Assembly (NCBI GenBank): GCA_016793095.1
Contig: JAEUJQ010000043.1
Coordinates: forward strand, 1 to 64,000
From: Myxococcaceae bacterium
GTDB lineage: Bacteria > Myxococcota > Myxococcia > Myxococcales > Myxococcaceae
Length of the DNA stretch: 64,000 nucleotides
Reading direction: 5' to 3'
Under the pieces are notes generated by a model, which saw only the letters and a program-made list of their open reading frames with translations, did no database searches and was not told the origin of the DNA. The first letter of the stretch is position 1, and every line of letters starts with the position of its first letter. A program made the position numbers and the translations under genes. Positions 50,429 through 58,474 of this stretch are shown here, piece after piece.

Positions 50429-52548
50429 ACCAACCCTGGCTGCCCCGCAGAACCCGACCCGAATCCTCCGCCAGTGCACCCATTCGGAGATGAGCCACCA
50501 GAGCCCGACCCCGTGGGAGCGAGCGGCGCAATTCCTCCAGGGGTCGGCGGGGGCTGGTTGTTGTTGACCGCGATCCCAGTGCCGCCAGTCGAACCTGTGA
50601 AGGTGACCGCAGTACCACTTCCGCTGCCCGCCCCACCGGCTCCACCTGGGGCGGCAGCGCAAGCCGAGCTCCGGCTGCCACCTGCTCCGCCGCCGCCTGA
50701 GACCAGCGTGACTGCTCCGACGACGACCGTCGAAGTCCCACCAGACCCTCCGCTGCCCGAGCAGCCCGACGGGCCAGCGCCCGCAGCCCCGGGGCCACCC
50801 ACAGTAATGGACAGGGTCGCTCCAGAGGCGACCGTGAAGATGCCTTCGGCGTAGCCTCCACTACCGCCACCCCCGCCGGGATAGTACTGCAGGTTCGTGC
50901 AATCGATGACCGTGTTGCCGCCACCACCACCGCCGCCCCAGGCGCGGGCCCAGACCTTCGTGACGCCAGTGGGCAGGTTGAGCGTGAACGTACCCGCGGT
51001 CCGATAGATGGCGACGTTGCTGAAGCCCGCCGCCTGATCGACCTCGAAGATCTCGAAGGCATCGACGCGCGTCGTCCCGATGCCAGTCAAGTTCGTGCCG
51101 ACGCACGGCTTGATGTAGCGGGTGCCGGTCGGGAAGTTGTTGTTGGCCCCGCCCTCCGAGGTGACACGCCCGACGAACTGGGTCCAGGTGGTGGCGTTGA
51201 GCGCCGCGGCGGCGACGTTGTTGGCGATGAAGGGAACGCATCGCGTGGTACCCGCGAGGAAAACCGACGCTGGCCCCTGCAGCGGTTGCTTCGCGGCGTC
51301 ATAGGCGATGAAGCCCGCCCAGAAGGTGCCAAGAAAAGTGCCGCTGGTGGACTTCGCCTTGATGCGCCCCTCGTAGACCTTCGTCGGGTCGACCTGGATG
51401 AAGTCGGTGCCCCACACACCGACGATGCCTGTGGAGGCGGCGACGTTGCCGTAGGCAAAGTCGAACGAGCCGTCTCCCTCTGCACTGTCCATCGTGTTGG
51501 CGGTGACGCTCATCGGCGTGCCCGTCGAGGTCGTCGTCCACTGAGCGGGGCTGCTGTCGAAGAGGAAGAGGTTTCGGCCGTTCCCACCGCCGCCCGCGCC
51601 GGCTGCGCCGTTGCAGACGTAGTTGGTCCCCGACGCCGAGGTGAGGCGGACGCCGCCGTTTGCGCAGTTCATGCCAGCCGCCTCGGCAACCACCGCCACC
51701 GACTGCCCTGCTGTCCCCGTCGGTCCCGCGGCGCCGTTGCAGACGTAGTTGGTCCCCGAAGTCGAGGTGAGCCGCAGGCCGCCGGTCGCGCAGTTCATCC
51801 CAGCGGTCTCCGTCGCCACCGTCACGGACTGCCCGGGCGTTCCCTGCATGCCCGTCGCGCCGTTGCAGACGTAGCTGGTGCCCGACACCGAGGTCAGTCG
51901 CACGCCGCCGTTCGCGCAGTTCATGCCGGCTGGCTCGGTCATGGTGGTGACGGACTGCCCGGCGGGCCCCGTCGCAGAGCCGCAGGCCCACTGGTTCGAC
52001 GCGTTCCACACGAGCACCTGCCCCGCCGTGCACGACGGCAGCGAGATGACGTTGTTCGAGTCGATGGTGACGCCGTTGCCTGCCTGGTAGCCGAACGACG
52101 GTGACAGCCGGCCGTTGACGAGCAGGTCCTGCGAGTTGACGCGGATGCCTGTCGCATCCACCGTGCCGCCCCTGACGTTCTTCGCCGTCAGCGCCCAGGG
52201 CACCGAATTGATGAGCTGTCGGGGCACGAGCGCCGAGCCGTTCACCGAGATCTCGAGGTAGCGCGAGCCCGCGGTTGAGCCGTCAAAGACGCTGCCGGGT
52301 ATCGCCGTGCTCGCCCCGAGCGTGGTCGCGTACAGACCGTCGGACGTGAGCATCACCATCTGTTGCTCGGTCCAGAGCTGGCTGCCGCCAGACGCGCTGT
52401 CGTAGAGGCTGAAGGTGAGCGACACGGTGCCCGTCTCTGGCGTGCCGTTCGCTCGAAGCAGTCGGCCCGAATAGCCCAGCCGGTCGGGGACCTGCGCGAA
52501 GGCGAGGCTCGCGAGAAGCACTCCCGCCGCGACGACGTTCTTGTTCAT
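50413..52548 (-). CDS. Secreted repeat protein with glycine-rich tip, tail-fibre-like
   Basis: 711 residues with a signal peptide (VVAAGVLLASLAFA). The N-terminal part (about 20-190) resembles phage tail-fibre or collar segments (LINSVPWALTAKNVRGG). Then follow three 42-residue repeats carrying AGMNCANGGVRLTS and YVCNGA, which resemble DUF7151-like units. The C-terminal 200 residues are a glycine-rich domain (VWARAWGGGGGGG, GGPGAAGAGPSGCSG) like the polyglycine tips of phage receptor-binding proteins. It probably acts as an adhesin. RBS GGAGGG precedes the ATG at 52548. Confidence 0.83.
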   Translation of the reverse strand: MNKNVVAAGVLLASLAFAQVPDRLGYSGRLLRANGTPETGTVSLTFSLYDSASGGSQLWTEQQMVMLTSDGLYATTLGASTAIPGSVFDGSTAGSRYLEISVNGSALVPRQLINSVPWALTAKNVRGGTVDATGIRVNSQDLLVNGRLSPSFGYQAGNGVTIDSNNVISLPSCTAGQVLVWNASNQWACGSATGPAGQSVTTMTEPAGMNCANGGVRLTSVSGTSYVCNGATGMQGTPGQSVTVATETAGMNCATGGLRLTSTSGTNYVCNGAAGPTGTAGQSVAVVAEAAGMNCANGGVRLTSASGTNYVCNGAAGAGGGGNGRNLFLFDSSPAQWTTTSTGTPMSVTANTMDSAEGDGSFDFAYGNVAASTGIVGVWGTDFIQVDPTKVYEGRIKAKSTSGTFLGTFWAGFIAYDAAKQPLQGPASVFLAGTTRCVPFIANNVAAAALNATTWTQFVGRVTSEGGANNNFPTGTRYIKPCVGTNLTGIGTTRVDAFEIFEVDQAAGFSNVAIYRTAGTFTLNLPTGVTKVWARAWGGGGGGGNTVIDCTNLQYYPGGGGGSGGYAEGIFTVASGATLSITVGGPGAAGAGPSGCSGSGGSGGTSTVVVGAVTLVSGGGGAGGSRSSACAAAPGGAGGAGSGSGTAVTFTGSTGGTGIAVNNNQPPPTPGGIAPLAPTGSGSGGSSPNGCTGGGFGSGSAGQPGLVWLYY
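51608..51985. repeat. Three 126-bp tandem repeats
   Basis: The same 12-base block TTGCAGACGTAG begins at 51611, 51737 and 51863, exactly 126 bases apart. It encodes YVCN within each 42-residue unit of the adhesin-like protein. The copies differ at scattered positions, so the expansion is not very recent. Confidence 0.85.
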
Positions 52549-52561
52549 TTCGACCCTCCGG

Positions 52562-53698
52562 TTACCTGTGAAGTCCCTTCAGTCCGCCGACATTGCGATG
52601 CGCTGAATTCGAAGCAGGAGGCCCGCCCGGCTCCTCGCCCACGGCGCCGCTGTGGCGATGAGTCGCGTTGCTCTGCCCGACCGCAGGCGAGGACGAGAGC
52701 CCGCCACCCGCAGTCTCGGCGAGCGGTGGGGTCGTCAGCACCACGGTCCCTCCGTCAGGGAGCGTGCAGGTCAAGCCGTTGCACCGCGACTCGCAGCCTG
52801 GCGTCGCGTCTCCATCGACGTCGAAGAAGCCGGTGGTACAGGGCCCGCGACCGCATCGGCCCGAGACACACCGGGCGCTCGCGTTGAGCGGTGGCGCGCA
52901 GACCGTTCCACACGCGCCGCAGTTGTTGATGTCGTCCTGCACCCCGGCGTCACACCCGCTCGGGGTGATGCAGGTGCCCTGGCTGCAGACCCGGCCAGCG
53001 GAGCACATGACGCCGGTGCACCTCGTATCGGTGCAGACTCCGTTCTCGCAGGTGCTGCCCATCTGACAGGTCATCGCCCCACAGGTCTCCGGGCGACAGG
53101 CCCCCGCAACGCACGTCTCTCCGCTCGGGCAGCGCACGTTGACGCAGCGCCGGTCCTCACACGACACGTCGTTCACGCACACCTGGTTGGGGGCGCAGTC
53201 CGCCATCGGGCAGTCGTTCTTGAAGCACTGGCCGGTAATGCAGGTCGTGGATGAGGGGCACTGCACGCCGACGCACGCGACGTCAGTGCACACCCCGCTG
53301 ACGCAGACGCTGCCGGGAACGCACCGCGTGGCGCCGCACGACTCGGGCTCGCAGACGCCGGCGCGACAGCTCTGCCCGGCGGGACACGTGACGTTCACGC
53401 ACAGACGCTCCTGGCACGCGACGCTGTTCACGCAGACCTGATCCGACGCACAGGTCGCAGAGTCGCAGCTTCGAGGGAGACAGCGGCTGCCGGCGCAGGC
53501 CTGGTTGGTCGGGCACATCACGCCGCACGCGCCGCAGTTGGTGTTGTCGAGCTTCGTGTCGACGCAGGTCGAGCCGCACTGAGTCGTCCCCGTTCCGCAC
53601 GGGCTGCCCGCGTCTTTGCCGAAGTCGGTGACGGACTGGAGGCAACTCAGGCTCGATGCCGCCAGCAGCAGGAGCCCGAAGGCACCACGTGGGTTCAT
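52562..53698 (-). CDS. Cys-rich lipoprotein with tandem CxxGxC-type units
   Basis: 378 residues from the ATG at 53698 (GAGGA 6 bases upstream). A lipoprotein signal (LLLAASSLSC) precedes a chain with about 45 Cys in repeated units such as CGACGVMCPTNQACAGSRC and CVNVTCPAGQSCRAGVC, which suggests a rod of small disulphide modules. Similar myxobacterial proteins are often mislabelled as tryptophan synthase alpha chain; no TIM-barrel motif is present here. It is the first gene of the operon, 13 bases before the adhesin-like gene. Confidence 0.8.
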   Translation of the reverse strand: MNPRGAFGLLLLAASSLSCLQSVTDFGKDAGSPCGTGTTQCGSTCVDTKLDNTNCGACGVMCPTNQACAGSRCLPRSCDSATCASDQVCVNSVACQERLCVNVTCPAGQSCRAGVCEPESCGATRCVPGSVCVSGVCTDVACVGVQCPSSTTCITGQCFKNDCPMADCAPNQVCVNDVSCEDRRCVNVRCPSGETCVAGACRPETCGAMTCQMGSTCENGVCTDTRCTGVMCSAGRVCSQGTCITPSGCDAGVQDDINNCGACGTVCAPPLNASARCVSGRCGRGPCTTGFFDVDGDATPGCESRCNGLTCTLPDGGTVVLTTPPLAETAGGGLSSSPAVGQSNATHRHSGAVGEEPGGPPASNSAHRNVGGLKGLHR

Positions 53699-53792
53699 TC
53701 GTTTCCTCTGGGAGCGGGAGGACGGAATGATCGAAGCCCAACGCGACGCGGTCAAGAAGTGTCGGGAGGTGCGGAACGATGCGACACGAACC

Positions 53793-53812
53793 CGGTTGGT
53801 GAAGATCAACCG
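53793..53812. other. Inverted repeat in divergent intergenic region
   Basis: CGGTTG (53793-53798) and CAACCG (53807-53812) have an 8-base centre. The site lies 95 bases upstream of the Cys-rich gene on the minus strand and 66 bases upstream of the barrel gene on the plus strand. It may be a shared operator; arm length is short. The rest of this 179-base region shows no clear promoter. Confidence 0.3.
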
Positions 53813-53877
53813 CACCTTCTTCAGTGTCGCTGAAACCTCGAATGCCGAGGCGCTGGAGATTCGACTATTGAGCGGCG

Positions 53878-54405
53878 GTGCGAACCGTTCTCCTCGTCGC
53901 TGCGCTCTGGGCGCCTGCCGCTCTGGCCGACCACACCGTCTCGGTCGGCGGCTTCGCCGGCACGACGGCCGCGTCGTTCAACTCGAGCCCCGGCGTCGCA
54001 GGCCCGACGGTGGGCTGGCTGTACACGCGCGGCGTCGTGGGCGTGGGCGCGGGGCTGCGGGCGAGCGCGCCGTCCGCCGTCGTCAAGGTGCCGCTCGAGG
54101 GCTACGCGCGCGGCGTCTTCACCATCGCGCTGGGCCGGTGGGAGCCGCTGCTGGGCCCGGAGCTCGGCCTCAGCGGCCTGCAGGGCTTCTCGCGTCCCCT
54201 CCCCGGCCGCCCGACGGACCTCGCCAACGCCGAGGGCGCGCTCACCGGCTTCTTCTACGTCGCCTTCCACACCGAGGCGGCGCGCTTCCGCTTCGGGCGG
54301 GTGATGCTGAGCCTGCTGGGCTTCGACGTGGGCACGTCGCTCACCGCCGCTGGCGCGACGTTGCGGCTCCAGCTCGACTGGCTGACGGTGGGGGTGCGCT
54401 GGTGA
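53878..54405 (+). CDS. Predicted outer-membrane beta-barrel-like protein
   Basis: 175 residues with a signal peptide (VLLVAALWAPAALA). The mature part has Gly-rich amphipathic strands (TVSVGGFAGTTAASF, GVVGVGAGLRASAP, LTAAGATLRLQLDWLTVGVRW) ending in Trp, which fits an outer-membrane barrel. GTG start. It overlaps the peptidase gene by 4 bases (GTGA), so the two are coupled. Confidence 0.7.
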   Translation: MRTVLLVAALWAPAALADHTVSVGGFAGTTAASFNSSPGVAGPTVGWLYTRGVVGVGAGLRASAPSAVVKVPLEGYARGVFTIALGRWEPLLGPELGLSGLQGFSRPLPGRPTDLANAEGALTGFFYVAFHTEAARFRFGRVMLSLLGFDVGTSLTAAGATLRLQLDWLTVGVRW

Positions 54406-55370
54406 GAACGCTCCTCGTGCTCCTCCTGGTGCCCGCCTGTGCGCCGGGACAGGTCGACGGCCCCACGACGGACAAGGCGCGTGCGCTGGCGATGGACGTG
54501 GATGGCGACCGCGTCTTCTCCGACGTGGTGGCGCTCGCCGGGCTGCACGCGAAGGACACGCGGGTGGACTGCGCGTCGCTCAACTCGCGCGCCGACACCT
54601 GGTGCAACCTCACCAACGACGCCGCGCGCCGCTTCCTCGAGGAGCGCTTCCGCTCGCTGGGCCTCTCGCCGGTCGCCGATGAGGTGATGGACCACCCGGC
54701 CACCCGCAACGTCGTCGTCGACCTGCGCGGCACCTCGAAGCCCGACGAGGTGGTGCTGGTGGGCGCGCACTTCGACGCCTTCTTCATGGGCGCCGACGAC
54801 AACTCGAGCGGCGTGGCGGTGATGCTCGAGCTCGCGCGGCTGCTCGCCACCCGCCCGCTCGCGCGCACCGTGCGCTTCGTCGGCTTCGACCACGAGGAGA
54901 TTGGCCTCGTCGGCAGCACCCGGCACGCACGCGGCCGCCCCGCGCCGAAGGTGTCGCTCGTCTTCGACTGCGTGGGCTACGCGGACTCGACGCCCGGCTC
55001 GCAAGCGAGTCCGGTCGGCTTCCCGTCGTCGCCCGCCGGAGACTTCCTCGCCGTCGTCGCCAACGACGTCTCGCGCTCGCGCGCGGAGGAGGTGCTGCAG
55101 GTCGCCGCTGGCCACGGGGCCCCGCCGCTGGTGCCCATCATCTCACCGGGGCTGGGGGCCGGGCCGCTGTCGGGCAACCTGATGCGCAGCGACCACGCGC
55201 CCTTCTGGCTCGCGGGTGAGAGCGCCGTCTTCTTCACCGACACCGCGAACTTCCGGAACAAGAACTACCACACGCGCCTCGACACGCCCGACACGCTGAA
55301 CCGCCCGTTCCTCACGGGCGTCGCGAAGGCCGCGGCGATGGCGGTGGTCGCCTGGGGAGACGCGCCATGA
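54402..55370 (+). CDS. M28-family zinc aminopeptidase lipoprotein
   Basis: 322 residues from a GTG overlapping the previous stop, with a lipoprotein signal (TLLVLLLVPAC, Cys13). The zinc ligands of the M28 family are all present: AHFDAF (His), GADDNSSG (bridging Asp), FDHEEIGLVGS (Glu-Glu), VFDCVGY (Asp) and NYHTRLDT (His). It should be a lipid-anchored aminopeptidase or carboxypeptidase acting outside the cytoplasm. It is flanked by two small barrel-like proteins in the same operon. Confidence 0.92.
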   Translation: MRTLLVLLLVPACAPGQVDGPTTDKARALAMDVDGDRVFSDVVALAGLHAKDTRVDCASLNSRADTWCNLTNDAARRFLEERFRSLGLSPVADEVMDHPATRNVVVDLRGTSKPDEVVLVGAHFDAFFMGADDNSSGVAVMLELARLLATRPLARTVRFVGFDHEEIGLVGSTRHARGRPAPKVSLVFDCVGYADSTPGSQASPVGFPSSPAGDFLAVVANDVSRSRAEEVLQVAAGHGAPPLVPIISPGLGAGPLSGNLMRSDHAPFWLAGESAVFFTDTANFRNKNYHTRLDTPDTLNRPFLTGVAKAAAMAVVAWGDAP

Positions 55371-55876
55371 GGCCTGCGCTGCTGCTCGCCCTCGTGGCCA
55401 CCTCCTCACTCGCTGAGGAGCCCTTCGCGTCGCGCTTCACGGTGGGCCTCGAGACCCTGGGCGCGATCTCGCTCACCCAGGTGCGCACGCAGGGCGGCTT
55501 TGGCGGGGGCGTCCACGCCTCGTTCTCGCTCGGGCCGCAGTGGCAGGTGCACGCGAAGGCGGCGTGGCTGTGGGGCCTGGGCTCGCACACGCTGGTGCGG
55601 GTCGGCGGCGGCTGGCAGCGTGAGGGCACGTGGCGGCCGCTGCTCTCGGCGAACCTCGCGCTCGGGCTCGGCGGAGCCCTCGACGTCGGCACCCCAGACC
55701 GGCTCCCCGCGCGGGGCCCGACGCTGGGCGCGATGCTGGGCGCCGCGCTCCTGCGCTGGGAGGTGGACGGGCTCATCGTCTCGGCGCTCGAGGTCGAGGC
55801 TGGCCTCTCGACGGAGTTCCTCGCCACCGGCTTCCGGGCGGGCGTCACCGTCTTCTCGCTGGGCGCGCGGCTGTAG
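55367..55876 (+). CDS. Small outer-membrane-like protein
   Basis: 169 residues with a signal peptide (ALLLALVATSSLA). It continues with alternating Gly and hydrophobic strands (FTVGLETLGAISLTQ, WQVHAKAAWLWGLG, SANLALGLGGALDV, VTVFSLGARL), resembling an outer-membrane barrel ending in a short hydrophobic strand. It starts inside the stop of the peptidase gene (ATGA). The 218 bases after it show no promoter, terminator or gene that I can support. Confidence 0.68.
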   Translation: MRPALLLALVATSSLAEEPFASRFTVGLETLGAISLTQVRTQGGFGGGVHASFSLGPQWQVHAKAAWLWGLGSHTLVRVGGGWQREGTWRPLLSANLALGLGGALDVGTPDRLPARGPTLGAMLGAALLRWEVDGLIVSALEVEAGLSTEFLATGFRAGVTVFSLGARL

Positions 55877-56094
55877 CGGCACGCAGCCAGGCCGGCAGTG
55901 CTCTCTGATGAAGCGCACCAACCGCGGACTGGAGTGACGGGCCACGGTCGGCACCGCTGACGGCGCACGCGGACCCGAGCGGCGGCGGGCAGTCCACGCG
56001 TGGCTGCAGCGATGCCCCACGCTGGAGGAGCGACCCGCGCTCGGGCTCGAGGCCCGCGCTTGCGTCCCGCGTCGAACCGGCGCATCACCCCGGC

Positions 56095-56850
56095 GTGCGC
56101 ACCTGGGCCACCGTCTGCCTCCTCATCGCCGGCCTGGCGGGCGCCGAGACGCCGCTGCGCCGCGAGGCCGAGCCGCGCTTCGCCATCGACACCACGTTCC
56201 AGGACAAGGGCGGCGTGCAGTACTTCTACACGCTCGTCGAGCCCGAGGCGGCCGCGAAAGACGTCACCTTCCAGCTGTTCCGGCCCTTCGACGTGCCCGA
56301 CGTGTGGGCGAAGCTCGAAGCCCCGACGCACGTCGTGCTGAGCCGCCTCGTCTACACCGTCGAGAAGGACGTCTCGTTCTTCAACGAGGCCCGCGTTCGG
56401 GACACGCGGTACATCAACGCCGTCGCGAAGGGCATGAACGTCACCCGGCGCGAGGACGGCTCCTTCCAGGTCGCCGCGATGCCTGCGAACAGCTTCACCA
56501 TCGAGTACTTCGACGCCGCGAAGCTCGGCCAGGCGTCGGGGCTGATGCCGGCGGTGCAGCGGGTGCTCGAGCTCACGGGCGTCGCCGAGTCGCCGGTCGC
56601 CATCGTCTTCCAGCACAACCGGGACTTCGCGCGCGTGTTCGGCATGCGCACCGCGGCCGCGGGCTTCACCTGGACGGCGCACTACCCGGTGGGGCCGGGC
56701 CGCACGCGCCTCGTCGTCTTCACCATGAGCTACCTGCACACGCTGCCGCCCTTCTTCCTCGGCGGAGCGAAGCGGGTGTTCCGCGAGTCCACCGACGGTG
56801 CGCGGGTGCTCATCGACGCGCTGCGCGCCTACCAACCTCCGCCGACCTGA
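56095..56850 (+). CDS. Secreted protein of unknown function
   Basis: 251 residues with a signal peptide (TVCLLIAGLAGA). The mature chain has segments FAIDTTFQDKGGVQYFYTLV, VTFQLFRPFDVPDVWAKL, YFDAAKLGQASGLMPAVQRV and LVVFTMSYLHTLPPFFLGG. It has no Cys. The family is not recognised. GTG start. No operon partner within 100 bases. Confidence 0.72.
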   Translation: MRTWATVCLLIAGLAGAETPLRREAEPRFAIDTTFQDKGGVQYFYTLVEPEAAAKDVTFQLFRPFDVPDVWAKLEAPTHVVLSRLVYTVEKDVSFFNEARVRDTRYINAVAKGMNVTRREDGSFQVAAMPANSFTIEYFDAAKLGQASGLMPAVQRVLELTGVAESPVAIVFQHNRDFARVFGMRTAAAGFTWTAHYPVGPGRTRLVVFTMSYLHTLPPFFLGGAKRVFRESTDGARVLIDALRAYQPPPT

Positions 56851-56951
56851 GCTCGCGCCCGGACGGCCGAAGGGGCGCTGCGCCGTCACCACGCGCAAGC
56901 CCTTTCCCTCGTGGTGCGTCTTCGGGCAGGGTGCCGCGGCCAGGAGCGCCC

Positions 56952-58124
56952 ATGTCCCGTCCCCTCCTTCTCCTCACCCTGCTCCTGACGCTCGCCGTTG
57001 CCTGCGGCCGCAACCTCGCACCCGAAGACGCCGACGCCGGCTTCACCACCGTGGTGGATGGTGGCACGGGTGACGGCGGCGGCGCGCTCACCGACGCGGG
57101 CACCCTCGGCGATGCAGGCAGTGACGCGGGCGCAGACACCGACGCGGGCGCAGACACCGACGCGGGCCCGGACGCAGACGCGGGCAGCATGGACGCGGGC
57201 CGCTTTGACGCGGGCCAGCAGCGCCCCGATGCCGGCCCCACGCCGCCCTGGGATGGCGGCCTCACCCCACCACCACCGCTGCCGATGTACGGCGGCACCT
57301 GCCCCACGCTGGTGAGCAGCCACCTCGCGGCGATGGCGCGCAACACCGGCTTCACGTCTCGCGGCGACGCGCGCGAGTTCCTGCTGCTGGTGCCGCAGAG
57401 CTACACGCCGACGAAGCGCTACCCCGTCGTCTATGGCTACCACTGGCTCAACTCGTCGGCGAACAGCGTCGTGCGCGACGCCGAGCTCGAGAGCGCCATC
57501 AACCAGTACGAGTTCATCGCCGTCGTGCCCGAGAACCTGGAGACCGGCGGCCGCAAGGCGTACCAGTTCGACTGGCCCTTCGTGGAGACGATGTTCGCGC
57601 CGAAGGAGCTCGGCTTCTTCGAAGACGTGCTCGCCTGCGTCGGCCAGCAGTTCAGCGTGGACCCGGCGCGCATCCACGTCTTCGGCGCCAGCGCCGGCGG
57701 CCTGTGGACGGCCTACCTCTCGACGACCCCAGCGGTGAACCGCGTGGCCTCGGTGCTGTCCATCTCAGGCGGGCTCGGCCAGGAGTCCCTCACCAACCTC
57801 TGGCGCATCGAGTGGATGCCGCAGCAGAACAAGTTCCCCGCGCTCGTCGTCTGGGGCGGCGCGACGGACTTCTTCATCTTGAACTTCGACCAGGCGTCAC
57901 GCCGCTACCGCGACGCGCTCCGCGCGGACGGCCACTTCGTCACGCAGTGCGTGCACTCGAGCGGCCACGGCATTCCGCCCTTCGCCGCGCCCACCGACGG
58001 GGGCACCCGCTTCCCCATGTTCTGGGAGTTCTTCCGCGACCACCCCTTCGGGCTCCCGCCCAACACCAGCCCGTGGACGCGCCTGCCGCCGTCTTTTCCG
58101 TCGGTGTGCAGCGTCGTGCCGTGA
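56952..58124 (+). CDS. Lipoprotein esterase, PHB-depolymerase-like
   Basis: 390 residues from the ATG at 56952 (AGGAG upstream). A lipoprotein signal (LLTLLLTLAVAC) is followed by a linker rich in Asp-Ala-Gly and Thr-Asp (residues about 20-100), then an alpha/beta-hydrolase domain with YPVVYGYHWLN, VVPENLETGG and the nucleophile elbow HVFGASAGGLW, with a candidate catalytic His in HSSGHGIPPF. It resembles the poly-3-hydroxybutyrate depolymerase/LpqC group. It overlaps the next gene by 4 bases. Confidence 0.85.
   Translation: MSRPLLLLTLLLTLAVACGRNLAPEDADAGFTTVVDGGTGDGGGALTDAGTLGDAGSDAGADTDAGADTDAGPDADAGSMDAGRFDAGQQRPDAGPTPPWDGGLTPPPPLPMYGGTCPTLVSSHLAAMARNTGFTSRGDAREFLLLVPQSYTPTKRYPVVYGYHWLNSSANSVVRDAELESAINQYEFIAVVPENLETGGRKAYQFDWPFVETMFAPKELGFFEDVLACVGQQFSVDPARIHVFGASAGGLWTAYLSTTPAVNRVASVLSISGGLGQESLTNLWRIEWMPQQNKFPALVVWGGATDFFILNFDQASRRYRDALRADGHFVTQCVHSSGHGIPPFAAPTDGGTRFPMFWEFFRDHPFGLPPNTSPWTRLPPSFPSVCSVVP
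57123..57158. repeat. 18-bp tandem repeat encoding the DAGADT linker
   Basis: Two perfect 18-bp copies (57123-57140 and 57141-57158) are followed by a partial third. They encode a repeat of Asp-Ala-Gly-Ala-Asp-Thr in the esterase linker, so the linker length may vary among strains by slippage. Confidence 0.85.
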
Positions 58125-58471
58125 GGGTCCTCCTCGCCATCGCGGTGGGCGCCCTGGGCCTCGCTTGCGAAAGGCGAGCACTGCCCGTGGTGGACGCGGG
58201 GTACGACTGCGATCGCGAGAAGGCTGCGTTGCTGGCCGACATCAAGCAGGAGTGGCCCTGCAGCGCGCCCAGCCAGTGCCAGCTGCTGCTCATCGACGGC
58301 CTCGTCTGTCACACGCCGGTCCCCACGGGCCTGAAAGACGCGCTGCGCGTGCGCGGTCAGGCGTGGCGGAGCCTCTGCAAGCCAAAGCACTTCGACTGCT
58401 TCAACGACGGGCAGGCCGCGTGCGTCGCCGGGCGCTGCGGGTGGGAGCCCTCGCCGCGCTCGTCGTACTGA
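58121..58471 (+). CDS. Small Cys-rich lipoprotein
   Basis: 116 residues from a GTG that overlaps the esterase stop (GTGA). A lipoprotein signal (IAVGALGLAC) is followed by a domain with eight further Cys (YDCDRE, WPCSAPSQCQ, VCHT, LCKPKHFDCF, ACVAGRCGW), which should be disulphide rich. It is translationally coupled to the esterase, so it may be its partner. No family recognised. Its stop is 3 bases from that of the convergent kinase gene. Confidence 0.72.
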   Translation: MRVLLAIAVGALGLACERRALPVVDAGYDCDREKAALLADIKQEWPCSAPSQCQLLLIDGLVCHTPVPTGLKDALRVRGQAWRSLCKPKHFDCFNDGQAACVAGRCGWEPSPRSSY

Positions 58472-58474
58472 GGG

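Noticed and set aside
50413-52548. Prophage tail-fibre gene
   Set aside because: There are no other phage genes nearby, the protein has a Sec signal peptide and it is in an operon with OmpA and lipoproteins.
52562-53698. Tryptophan synthase alpha chain, a label often given to similar Cys-rich myxobacterial proteins
   Set aside because: No TIM-barrel or catalytic residues are present; the protein is a Cys-repeat lipoprotein.
57123-57200. CRISPR-like short repeats
   Set aside because: The repeats are in-frame Asp-Ala-Gly coding units with no spacers.
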